Source of the DNA: Streptomyces roseoviridis
GTDB lineage: Bacteria > Actinomycetota > Actinomycetes > Streptomycetales > Streptomycetaceae
Assembly: GCF_039535235.1 (NCBI RefSeq)
Contig: NZ_BAAAWU010000001.1
Span: 7,133,001-7,197,000 of the forward strand
DNA length: 64,000 bases
Direction: 5' to 3'
Positions 42,512 through 49,981 of this stretch are shown here, one piece after another. A model generated the notes under the pieces. It searched no databases. It was not told the origin of the DNA and saw only the letters and a list, made by a program, of their open reading frames with translations. The translations under genes were made by a program, and so were the position numbers. How positions within the stretch are numbered: position 1 is the first letter of the stretch; each line of letters opens with the position of its first letter.

Positions 42512-42889
42512 ATGACCGCAATCGTTTCCAGGAGCTTCGACTCGGCAGACGAGACACGTCCCTTCGAGGACGGCAAGGGCAGGCTGGACCTGCTCAACAC
42601 GGACAAGGGAGCGGTCGGCAGGGCCGTGTTCGAGCCCGGCTGGCGGTGGACCGAGCACGTGAAGCCCATCGCCGGCACCGACAGCTGCCAGGCGCACCAC
42701 GTCGGATACGTCGTCAGCGGCCGGCTCCATGTCGTCATGGACGGCGGCGGCGAGGAAGGCGACCTCAACCCCGGGGACTTCTACGAGGTCCAGCCCGGCC
42801 ACGACGCCTGGGTGGTCGGGGACGAACCCTGCGAACTCCTGGACTGGATGGGCTTCGGCGCCTACGCCGTGCCGGCCGACGGCTCCTGA
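42512..42889 (+). CDS. Cupin-domain protein
   Basis: 125 residues, single cupin. Motif 1 is degenerate (CQAHHVGYVVSGRLHVVMDGG: His-His but the usual Glu is missing), motif 2 (PGHDAWVVGDEPCELLDW) has His. Likely metal-binding or ligand-binding. GGGAGG site before ATG 42512. Single gene followed by 600 bp of non-coding repeats. Confidence 0.85.
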   Translation: MTAIVSRSFDSADETRPFEDGKGRLDLLNTDKGAVGRAVFEPGWRWTEHVKPIAGTDSCQAHHVGYVVSGRLHVVMDGGGEEGDLNPGDFYEVQPGHDAWVVGDEPCELLDWMGFGAYAVPADGS

Positions 42890-43505
42890 CCGGACGGACC
42901 GGAGCCGGCGACGGGCTCGGACCGAACGAGGCGGGAGGACCCGAGCGGGAGGACCCCAGCGGGAGGACCCGAGCGGGCCGACGGTCGTGCGACGACGTCT
43001 CCCGCCGGAGGCCGCCCGCCCGCTCGCACGTGCCCCGGCGTCGGGCCGCGGCGTCGGGCCCCGGAGGGAGTACCGTCGCCACGTACCTCCACCGGTCCGT
43101 GCACACCCCACGATCCACCACGTCCTCGCCGAGCCGCACGAACACCGGGCAGCTCCGGCCCGGTTCGCCGCCTCCGCCGACCACGGGGCCCGGCCGGCGA
43201 CCGTGCGCGCCCTCGGACGCCTTTCCTCACCCACGGCGTCCGGCAGCGTCCGCATCGGATCCACGATGGACACCGGCCGCCCGCCTCCGCCGGCTGTCGA
43301 CGGCCCGCCCCGACCACGGCCCGCACCGCGCGCCTCGTGGTCCGTGCGGGACCGCAGGCCGTGGGGCAGTGTGCGAGGGCGGGCTCGGCGACCGCGCGCG
43401 ACGTACGCGAAGAGCAGTGCCTGGGCCGGCGCTGCCGTATGCCGAAGACGTCGGCCGGGCCGGCCAGGAGCGCTGGAGGAGCGCTGGAGGAGCGTGCGAG
43501 GAGCG
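42890..43505. other. 616-bp region without a recognisable gene
   Basis: Contains short tandem repeats at each end (42933-42974 and 43466-43509). The middle has open frames on several strands, none with family resemblance or a ribosome site. Composition is like the neighbourhood; a decayed gene cannot be excluded. Confidence 0.6.
42933..42974. repeat. 14-bp tandem repeat, three copies
   Basis: GGGAGGACCCGAGC at 42933-42946, a one-base variant at 42947-42960 and a perfect copy at 42961-42974. Confidence 0.9.
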
Positions 43506-43509
43506 CTAG
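43466..43509. repeat. 11-bp tandem repeat, four copies, reaching into the 3' end of the next gene
   Basis: AGGAGCGCTGG at 43466 and 43477, then AGGAGCGTGCG (43488) and AGGAGCGCTAG (43499). The last copy contributes the stop codon (minus strand) of the gene at 43506. Confidence 0.88.
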
Positions 43510-43877
43510 CGGAGGGAGCCGTAGGCGTCCGTCACACAGTCCGCCGCGCACCGGCCGCGCTCGTAGGCGTTCCGCAGCGCCGCGGCCGCGTGCTCGCGGA
43601 CGACCTCCTCGTAACCGAAACGCTCACGGGCGAGCCGTACGACGTCCTCGACGGTGACGATCGTCGGCTCGCCCCGCCCCGCCGCCTCCCGCGCGGAGTC
43701 GATCGCGAGGTCCGCGCAGCGGGTCAGCGCCCGTACGTACGCCTGCCAGGCGAGGGCCCGCGCCCGGCGCGGCGCGAGCGGGCGCGCCGCCCGGCCCCTC
43801 CAGCGCGCACCGGCCGCCATGAGGACGGCACCGGTCACCACCACCAGGACGCCGACGGCGTCGGGACTCACGTTCAC
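43506..43877 (-). CDS. Small membrane-anchored hypothetical protein
   Basis: 123 residues. One N-terminal hydrophobic helix (DAVGVLVVVTGAVLMAAGARW) followed by an Arg-rich stretch and helices (ALTRCADLAIDSAREAAGRG, TVEDVVRLARERFGYEEVVREHAAAALRNAYERG) that look cytoplasmic. GTG 43877 follows GGGGAAGG by 8 nt; the longer frame upstream is not supported. No function assigned. Divergent from the esterase. Confidence 0.7.
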   Translation of the reverse strand: MNVSPDAVGVLVVVTGAVLMAAGARWRGRAARPLAPRRARALAWQAYVRALTRCADLAIDSAREAAGRGEPTIVTVEDVVRLARERFGYEEVVREHAAAALRNAYERGRCAADCVTDAYGSLR

Positions 43878-43970
43878 AGGGCCTGCCTTCCCCGCCGGGG
43901 CCGCGCCGAACCGGACGCGGCGCCCGGCCCGGCGGTGACCCGGTGCGTCAGCCCTTGGGAGAGCTCGTTG

Positions 43971-43990
43971 ACACGTGTAAATTGACGTGT
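43971..43990. promoter_or_regulatory. Inverted repeat in the esterase promoter
   Basis: ACACGT-N8-ACGTGT, embedded in two TTGAC(A)CGTGT-like direct repeats (TTGACACGTGT, TTGACGTGTGT). It lies 63 bp before the esterase ATG and is a plausible TetR-type or similar operator; the repeated TTGACa could also act as a -35. Confidence 0.5.
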
Positions 43991-44052
43991 GTCCCGCTGC
44001 CCGCAGCACCGCGCCGCCGCGCTCGCGCACCGGCCAGGTAAGGAAGGCCCCC

Positions 44053-45501
44053 ATGCCCTCGGAGTCCCCGCTCGTGACCACCACCCTCGGCCCGGTGCGC
44101 GGCGAACGGCGGGCCGACGGAAGCTGCCGCTTCCTCGGCATCCCCTACGCCGCACCGCCCGTCGGCGACCTCCGCTTCGCCGCCCCCGTCCCGCCCCGGC
44201 CGTGGACCGAGCCGCTGGACGCCACCGCGTACGGGCCGACGGCCCAGCGACGCCCCTTCGCCGAGGTGACCACCATCCCGGAACCCTCGGTGCCGGGCGC
44301 GGGAGTGCTCAACCTCAACGTGTTCACGCCCGGACCCGACCCCGAGGCCGGGCGTCCGGTCCTGGTCTGGATCCACGGCGGCGGCTACGTCGCGGGCTCG
44401 GCGGCCAGCCCCTGGTACGACGGGGCCGCGTTCAACCGCGACGGCGTCGTCCTCGTCTCCCTCGGCTACCGGCTCGGCATCGAAGGCTTCCTCCACCTGC
44501 GGGACGCGCCCGACAACCGAGGCGTACGGGACTGGATCGCCGCCCTCGCATGGGTCCGGGACAACATCGCGCGCTTCGGCGGGGACCCGGCCAAGGTGAC
44601 CGTCGCCGGGCAGTCGGCGGGCGGCGGCGCCGTCCAGACCCTGCTGGCCGTTCCCTCCGCGCGCGGACTGTTCCGCGGCGCCCTCTCCGTCTCCGGCGCC
44701 GTCATGCGGCCCGACGGGCCCGATGTCGCCCGCGCCGTCTCGCGGCTCTTCACCGCCCGCACCGGCCTGCCGGCCACCGCCGCCGCGCTCCGGGACCTCG
44801 GCGACGACGAACTCCTCGGCCTCCAGGAACGGCTGGGTGCCCCCGGACCGGACCGCGAGGGGCTGCCGCCGCTGCTGTCCCTCGGGCCCTTCGCCGACGG
44901 CGAGCTGATCCCCGCACCGGTTCTGGACGCCCTGACGACCGGCGACGCGGGCGCGGACGTTCCGCTGATGCTGGGCTTCACCGCCCACGAGTTCGACATG
45001 GCCCCCGCGCCGGGCCCGGACGGCCCGCCCCTGCCCGTCCTGCTCGGCGGACTCGGCCTCGCCGGGAACCGGATGGCCGCCTTCACCGAGGCGTACGCCG
45101 ACACCGCCCCCGCCGGCCTCTTCGGCAAGGCCCTCACCGACGTGACCTTCCGCGCCCCCTCCCTCGCCGTCGCCGACGCCCGTGCCGAGCGCGGACGGCC
45201 CACCTGGCTCTACCAGTTCGAATGGAACTCGCCCGTCGGCGGCCGGGCCTTCCACTGTCTCGACCTGCCCTTCGCCTTCGACCTCCTCGGCGCCGAAGGC
45301 GTGGCGGCCGCCGCCGGAACCACCCTGCCCCAGGCCCTCGCCGACGCCGTGCACCGCGCCTGGGTCGCCTTCGTCACCGAGCAGGACCCGGGCGCGGACT
45401 GGCCTGCGTACACCGCCGCCACCCGCACCACGAAGCTGTGGAACATGCCCCCCGGAACGGCCGACGACCCCCTCCGCGCGGTGCGGGAGATCTGGCTCTG
45501 A
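44053..45501 (+). CDS. Type B carboxylesterase
   Basis: 482 residues. The N-terminal GPVRG start and FLGIPYAAPPVG motif, oxyanion segment WIHGGGYVAGSA, and nucleophile elbow GQSAGGGAV with Ser identify the family. The catalytic acid and His are further on (DFxD-type regions; HCLDLPF near residue 395 supplies the His). Hydrolyses esters; pNB-esterase-like. ATG 44053 follows AAGGAAGG. No signal peptide, so cytoplasmic. Convergent with the phosphodiesterase gene. Confidence 0.92.
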   Translation: MPSESPLVTTTLGPVRGERRADGSCRFLGIPYAAPPVGDLRFAAPVPPRPWTEPLDATAYGPTAQRRPFAEVTTIPEPSVPGAGVLNLNVFTPGPDPEAGRPVLVWIHGGGYVAGSAASPWYDGAAFNRDGVVLVSLGYRLGIEGFLHLRDAPDNRGVRDWIAALAWVRDNIARFGGDPAKVTVAGQSAGGGAVQTLLAVPSARGLFRGALSVSGAVMRPDGPDVARAVSRLFTARTGLPATAAALRDLGDDELLGLQERLGAPGPDREGLPPLLSLGPFADGELIPAPVLDALTTGDAGADVPLMLGFTAHEFDMAPAPGPDGPPLPVLLGGLGLAGNRMAAFTEAYADTAPAGLFGKALTDVTFRAPSLAVADARAERGRPTWLYQFEWNSPVGGRAFHCLDLPFAFDLLGAEGVAAAAGTTLPQALADAVHRAWVAFVTEQDPGADWPAYTAATRTTKLWNMPPGTADDPLRAVREIWL

Positions 45502-45513
45502 GCAGCCCGCCAC

Positions 45514-46314
45514 CTACGCCGTGGTGCGGCGCGCGCCGGAGCGGTCGCCGAGCGGCACGCTCCGGTAGTGCGTGGTCAGGCGGCCGTCGTCGGAGAGGAG
45601 ATGGAAGGCGAGCGACGGGGCCATCTCGTCCCGGAACACGTAGTCCGACGGGCCGCCGGACTGCTCCCACGGCAGCTTCGACGCGGACACCACGCCCGGC
45701 GCCACCAGGAGCGGGCGGCCCGCGAACGTCGTGGCCGCGGCGGTGTGGGAGTGGCCGCAGAGGAAGGCGGTGACGGAGGGGTGGCGGAGGGTCAGGGCGG
45801 CGAGACGGTCCTCGCCGAACTGCCGGATGCCGTCCACGAACGGAATGCCGAGCGTCGCCGGCGGATGGTGGAAACCCACGAAGACCGGAGTGCCGTCCGG
45901 GGTCCGCGCCAGTTCCGCCTCCAGCCAGGCCAGCGTCTCGTCCTCCAGGAACCCCTCGTCCCTGCCCGGCACCGACGAGTCGCAGAGCGCCACGACGAAA
46001 CCGTCCGCGCGCAGCACCTGGTTCACCGGCGCCTCCGGGGACGGCGGCTCGGCGCCGAGCAGCACCCGCCGGAAGGCGTCCCTGCGGTCATGGTTGCCGG
46101 GGCAGGCGAGCACCGGGTGCCGGGAGGCCAGGACGGTCTCCCGGATCCAGCGGTACTCGGACTCCGTGCCGTGGTCGGCGAGATCACCCGTCACGACCAC
46201 CGCGTCGAAGTCGTACGCGAGCGAGTCGAGGAACTCCATGGTGGCCCTCGTCCGCTCCCTGCTGCGCGGTCCGTCGTCGACGTGGATGTCACTGAGGTGC
46301 GCGATCACGATCAC
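45514..46314 (-). CDS. Metallophosphoesterase (CpdA-like phosphodiesterase)
   Basis: 266 residues. All five calcineurin-type motifs are visible: LSDIHVD, TGDLADHG, CPGNHDRR, VGFHHPP and CGHSHTAAAT. Binuclear metal site therefore intact. Family members hydrolyse cyclic nucleotides or other phosphodiesters. GTG 46314 follows GGGGAAGAG. Convergent with the esterase with a 12-bp gap. Substrate unknown. Confidence 0.92.
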   Translation of the reverse strand: MIVIAHLSDIHVDDGPRSRERTRATMEFLDSLAYDFDAVVVTGDLADHGTESEYRWIRETVLASRHPVLACPGNHDRRDAFRRVLLGAEPPSPEAPVNQVLRADGFVVALCDSSVPGRDEGFLEDETLAWLEAELARTPDGTPVFVGFHHPPATLGIPFVDGIRQFGEDRLAALTLRHPSVTAFLCGHSHTAAATTFAGRPLLVAPGVVSASKLPWEQSGGPSDYVFRDEMAPSLAFHLLSDDGRLTTHYRSVPLGDRSGARRTTA

Positions 46315-46483
46315 GGCTCTTCCCCTCCTCGGTCCAGCCCCTGGGCGGTCTCACCGCACGGAGCGGAACGTACCCCGCCCGAAGTGCCCGCGGCCCGGGC
46401 CGACTACCGGGCATTGGCCCTTTTCTGCCGCACCGGCCGGGCTAGCCTCGACACGTACCGCCCCTCCGAAGGGATCAGGCCCC

Positions 46484-47179
46484 ATGCTCAAGAGGTTCGC
46501 CGAACTCTCCACCCCGCTCGTCGCCGACGCCTGCGTACGGCTCGGGGTGCCGCTGCGGGCCGCGCCCGCCGGCGTCGTGCCGGTGGTCCCCGGCCGGCGA
46601 GTCGCCGGACGGGTGCTCCCCGTACGGCACTACGGCAGCGTCGACGTCTTCCTGGAAGCCTTCACCACGCACGCCGTGCCCGGTGACGTGCTCGTCGTCG
46701 ACAACGAGGGCCGCAGGGACGAGGCGTGCATCGGCGACCTCGCCGTCCTGGAAGCCAAGGCGGCCGGCCTCGCGGGCGTCGTCGTGTGGGGTCTGCACCG
46801 CGACACCGCCGACCTGGTCGAGATCGACATGCCGGTCTACTCCTACGGGGCCCACGCGCCCGGTCCCGTACGGCTCGACCCGCGCGGGCCGGAGGCCCTG
46901 CGCACCGCCCGCTTCGGCGAGCACACGGTCGGCGCCGACGATGTCGTCCTCGCCGACGATGACGGTGTCCTGTTCGTGGCGGCCGACCGGGCAGAGGCGG
47001 TACTCGACATCGCCGAGACCATTTTCCGCACCGAGCGGAACCAAGCCACGCGGATCCGGGCGGGGGAGACCCTGCGGGAGCAGACGCGTTTCGACGAGTA
47101 CCTCCGACGGCGGGCGGAGGACCCGGAGTACACCTTCCGCCGACACCTGCGGCGGATCGGTGGCGCCATCGAGGAGTAG
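46484..47179 (+). CDS. RraA-family protein (aldolase-like)
   Basis: 231 residues. Fold elements of RraA/HMG-CHA aldolases: STPLVADACVRLGV, VPGDVLVVDNEGRRDEACIGD, GVVVWGLHRDTADLVEIDMPVYSYG. The RD pair of the metal-pyruvate site (LHRD) is present, favouring an aldolase/decarboxylase over an RNase E inhibitor. The C-terminal 60 residues (IFRTERNQATRIRAGETLREQTRFDEYL) are the helical tail typical of class II pyruvate aldolase relatives. ATG 46484. Single gene, divergent from the metallophosphoesterase. Confidence 0.88.
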   Translation: MLKRFAELSTPLVADACVRLGVPLRAAPAGVVPVVPGRRVAGRVLPVRHYGSVDVFLEAFTTHAVPGDVLVVDNEGRRDEACIGDLAVLEAKAAGLAGVVVWGLHRDTADLVEIDMPVYSYGAHAPGPVRLDPRGPEALRTARFGEHTVGADDVVLADDDGVLFVAADRAEAVLDIAETIFRTERNQATRIRAGETLREQTRFDEYLRRRAEDPEYTFRRHLRRIGGAIEE

Positions 47180-47300
47180 GGACTGACCGGAAGGGCGCCC
47201 CGGCTGTGCCCCGGTCCGGCCTGCCCGCCGTCGCCGACGGCCCAGGTCCGCGCTCCGCCCGGCCCCGCTGCCGGTTCGCCGCCGGCCTGCCCCCGGTCCG

Positions 47301-47366
47301 GGCATCGGCCGAACCGGCTCCCGGTCTTGCCAGGGCATCGGCCGAACCGGCTCCCGGTCTTGCCCG
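47301..47366. repeat. 33-bp tandem repeat, two copies
   Basis: A 33-bp unit starting GGCATCGGCCGAACCGGCTC (47301-47333, 47334-47366), identical except in its last bases. Between RraA-like and OsmC-like convergent genes. Confidence 0.9.
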
Positions 47367-47401
47367 GTCGCCGGGCCCGCCCCCGTTCGGCGGCGGTCCG
47401 C

Positions 47402-47842
47402 TCAGCCCGCGCGGAAGCCCGTCGTCCCGTCCGGGAGCAGCGCCTCGACCTCGGCGCCGTGCTCCACGGTGCGGCTCACCGTGCAGTACTTCTCGTGCGT
47501 GAGCCGCACCCCACGGGCGAACACGTCCGCCGCCCGAGGGTTGTTGTCCGGGAGCTCGAACTCGTAACTCACCCTGATCCGCCCGATCCGGCCGTCGTCC
47601 TCCGGCCCCGAGACGCCCTCCACCACGATCCGCAGGTCGTCGTGGTCGACGGCCCGCGCCGTGCGGTCGATGACCAGCCCGCCGCAGCCACCCATCGCCG
47701 CGAGCAGCAGTTCCACGGGCGTGAACGACGGCTGCGCCGCCGCGTCGTCGTCCGCCGCGATCCGCACCTCCGCGCCACGGTCGTTGCGGGCGGTCCAGGT
47801 GCGGTATCCGGTGCGGAGGGTCTCGATCCGGTAGTCGGCCAT
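47402..47842 (-). CDS. OsmC-family protein
   Basis: 146 residues. Typical OsmC pieces: PVELLLAAMGGCGGLVID with the first catalytic Cys in a GC context, RIRVSYEFELPDNNPRAADVFARGVRLTHEKYCTVSRTV with the second Cys. Peroxiredoxin-like organic hydroperoxide reductase; cytoplasmic. GAGGAG site before ATG 47842. Single gene. Confidence 0.92.
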   Translation of the reverse strand: MADYRIETLRTGYRTWTARNDRGAEVRIAADDDAAAQPSFTPVELLLAAMGGCGGLVIDRTARAVDHDDLRIVVEGVSGPEDDGRIGRIRVSYEFELPDNNPRAADVFARGVRLTHEKYCTVSRTVEHGAEVEALLPDGTTGFRAG

Positions 47843-48237
47843 GACGGCACTGCTCCTCGGTACGGGGACGGCGTGCGGCACGCGGGCGCGTACACGCCCC
47901 CATCCCATCACCCTGCCCAGTGCCGCCCCGCACGGGCACGCTCTCCTGCTCGACGGGCCCCGCGCCTCCGGCGGCTCTCCCCAAGCGTGCGCCATGGCCT
48001 TTCCATCCCCCTCCGGGGGTCCGGGGGTAGCTTTTCGCGCCGCCCTGGAGGGTGGTCCCGCACACCTGGCGGCCTCCGCCGGTCGCCTCGCCCTGTCAGC
48101 AGGGCCAGGACACCGGCGGCGCGCACGCGTGACGCGGCGTAGGCGCGGACACGTCCAAGGCACTGAGTACCGGGTCCGCGGCGAACTGAGTACCACGTCC
48201 CATGACCCGCCCCCGGTGCCGCTGATGAACTGTCGTC
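47843..48237. other. 395-bp divergent region with two CTGAGTACC repeats
   Basis: No gene. Contains the repeat pair described separately at 48162-48200 and the promoters of OsmC and of the small membrane protein. Confidence 0.6.
48162..48200 (+). promoter_or_regulatory. Direct repeats ACTGAGTACC-N2-GTCC
   Basis: Copies at 48162-48177 and 48185-48200, 23 bp apart centre to centre (about two helical turns), 38 bp before ATG 48238. Likely promoter or regulator boxes for the downstream small membrane protein gene. Confidence 0.5.
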
Positions 48238-48594
48238 ATGACCGACGACACCCCGCGCACCGCAGCCCGCCCGCTCCGCCACGTCACCGCCACGGCCACC
48301 GCCACCGGTTCGGCGCTCGTCGTGGTGTTGCTGCCGGTCGTGGTCGGCGCGCTCCTCGCGCGGTCGGTGGGCGGCGACCCGATGGCCTCCGTCAACGCGC
48401 TCATCGCGGGCGGCGGTCAGCGGGCCAAGCTCTCCCGCGCCCAGCTGCGCGGCTGCGGCGGCCGGGCCGTCGCCACGGCCCGCGGGGTCTGGGGCCGTTC
48501 CGCGCGGCGGGTGGGCGCCCCGTCCTGCCGGACGGCCGAGACGACGGCCTCGACGACCGCTGACGCCCTGCACGAGCCGGCCGCCCACCGGTAG
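48238..48594 (+). CDS. Small hypothetical protein with one membrane segment, possibly truncated by frameshift
   Basis: 118 residues, tentative. One hydrophobic helix (SALVVVLLPVVVGALLARSVGG) near the start. The last 60 residues are unlike any family I know. A +1 shift near the stop (48594) continues into another open GC-biased frame (AERRAQLLAEHGAAALRGSG...) that ends at TAA 48777, so this may be a broken gene of about 178 codons. Upstream direct repeats support a promoter. Confidence 0.35.
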   Translation: MTDDTPRTAARPLRHVTATATATGSALVVVLLPVVVGALLARSVGGDPMASVNALIAGGGQRAKLSRAQLRGCGGRAVATARGVWGRSARRVGAPSCRTAETTASTTADALHEPAAHR

Positions 48595-49042
48595 CCGAGC
48601 GGCGGGCGCAGTTGCTCGCCGAGCACGGTGCCGCCGCGCTGAGGGGGAGCGGGCACGTGGTGAGCCAGGTCGCCGTGATGCGGGTGCCTCTCGGGTGGCT
48701 GCCGCCGTGGCCAGGTCACGACTCCTCGGCCGCCCGCAGGCCCCTCGTACGCCTCACGGGCCGCCGCGTCGCCTAAGGGACGCCGCATGGGACGGCGTAC
48801 CCGGATGGGGGCCGTCCGGGTACGCACCGGCGCTCGCTCTCGGCGGCCGGAACCGGGCGGCGGGACACCGCCCACCCCCGGCCGGATTCCCCGGCGCTCC
48901 GGCGATCGACCGCCGCTGGCTGGAACCGGGCGGCACGCCGCCCGCCCCCTCCGGCCGAATCCCCAACCCCCGGGCGCTCGCACCCCGCGCCGAGAGCGGG
49001 CGGCACTCCGCCCGCCCCCCGCCCCCGGCGCCCCGCAGCCCG
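48595..49042. other. 448-bp region with hairpin-forming repeats
   Basis: 48596-48777 may be the frame-shifted end of the preceding gene. From 48850 three GC hairpins of similar shape follow (GGGCGG...CCGCCC at about 48855-48873, 48927-48944, 48996-49016), each preceded by AACCGGG or AGAGCGGG. They may act as transcript ends for the plus and minus genes. No other gene seen. Confidence 0.55.
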
Positions 49043-49705
49043 TCAGCCCCGGAACGCCGCCGGGCGTTCCGGAGAGGCGTCCGACAGGGCCTTGCGGACC
49101 GCGTCCACGCCCGCCCGCAGGCCGTAGACGGGCGTGTCGGGCTGCTGGCGCCAGGAGTCGTCGATGCCGCCCGCGTCGACCGTGTCGAAGCCGAGCTCGT
49201 CGATGAGGGCGCGCACCGTCTTCTTCGCCACCTCGTCGTCGCCCGCGACCGGCAGGGCGATCCGCTCGGGGTCGCCGGCCGGGCGGGGGCGGTCCAGGAT
49301 GTCCTGGGCGTAGGTGCCGTTGAACGCCTTGACCACGGGGTGGCCGAGCTGGCGCTCCGTCCAGCGGCTCTCGGTCAGGCCCTCGTCCTCGATGGCCGCG
49401 ATACGGCCGTCGCGCTCCCGCGGGTAGTAGTTGTTGGTGTCGATGACGACGAAGCCCTCCGCCGCCCCGTCGAACAGACCGGGCGGCAGGTAGGGGACCG
49501 CCCTCAGGGGAACCGTCACCACCACGACCTCCGCGCCCCGCGCGGCCTCCGTCACCGCGACCGGCCTCGCGCCCGTCTCCGCGGCCAGGTCCTCGAGGGT
49601 GTGCGGGCCACGGGAGTTGGCGACGGACACCTCGTGACCGAGTGCCGTGAGGCGACGGGTGAGGTTTCCGCCGATGTTGCCTGCCCCGATGATGCCGATC
49701 TTCAT
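49043..49705 (-). CDS. NADP/F420-oxidoreductase-like protein (COG2085)
   Basis: 220 residues. MKIGIIGAGNIGGNLTRRL Rossmann start, SVANSRGPHTLEDLA cofactor-selecting loop (Ser-Arg: NADP), AEVVVVTVPLRAV, and VVKAFNGTYAQDI typical of the family. Paralogue of the gene at 36585, more canonical. ATG 49705. Divergent from the molybdenum hydroxylase genes, which might supply a redox partner, but this is inference. Confidence 0.9.
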   Translation of the reverse strand: MKIGIIGAGNIGGNLTRRLTALGHEVSVANSRGPHTLEDLAAETGARPVAVTEAARGAEVVVVTVPLRAVPYLPPGLFDGAAEGFVVIDTNNYYPRERDGRIAAIEDEGLTESRWTERQLGHPVVKAFNGTYAQDILDRPRPAGDPERIALPVAGDDEVAKKTVRALIDELGFDTVDAGGIDDSWRQQPDTPVYGLRAGVDAVRKALSDASPERPAAFRG

Positions 49706-49981
49706 GACCGTGCCTTTCGCATGCCGAGCTTGCCGGGTCGTCGAGTCCGCGAACGGGTGGTGTGAGGCCGTCCGTTCACGCCCTTGGCCCAACCGGCGCC
49801 GGCCGCAGGCCATTCCCGATGCCGACCGCGGGCCCTTCCCGGCGACGTGAGGGCTCGGCGCGGCCGACGTGAAAGCTGTGCCGTTTCCGCCCCGGCACAG
49901 GGCCGTTCGGGTGATGATCCACTGACCACACCCGGCCACGCCGAGCCCCGCCTCGGTTCCGTCGTCGAAAGGGCAGCGCCC

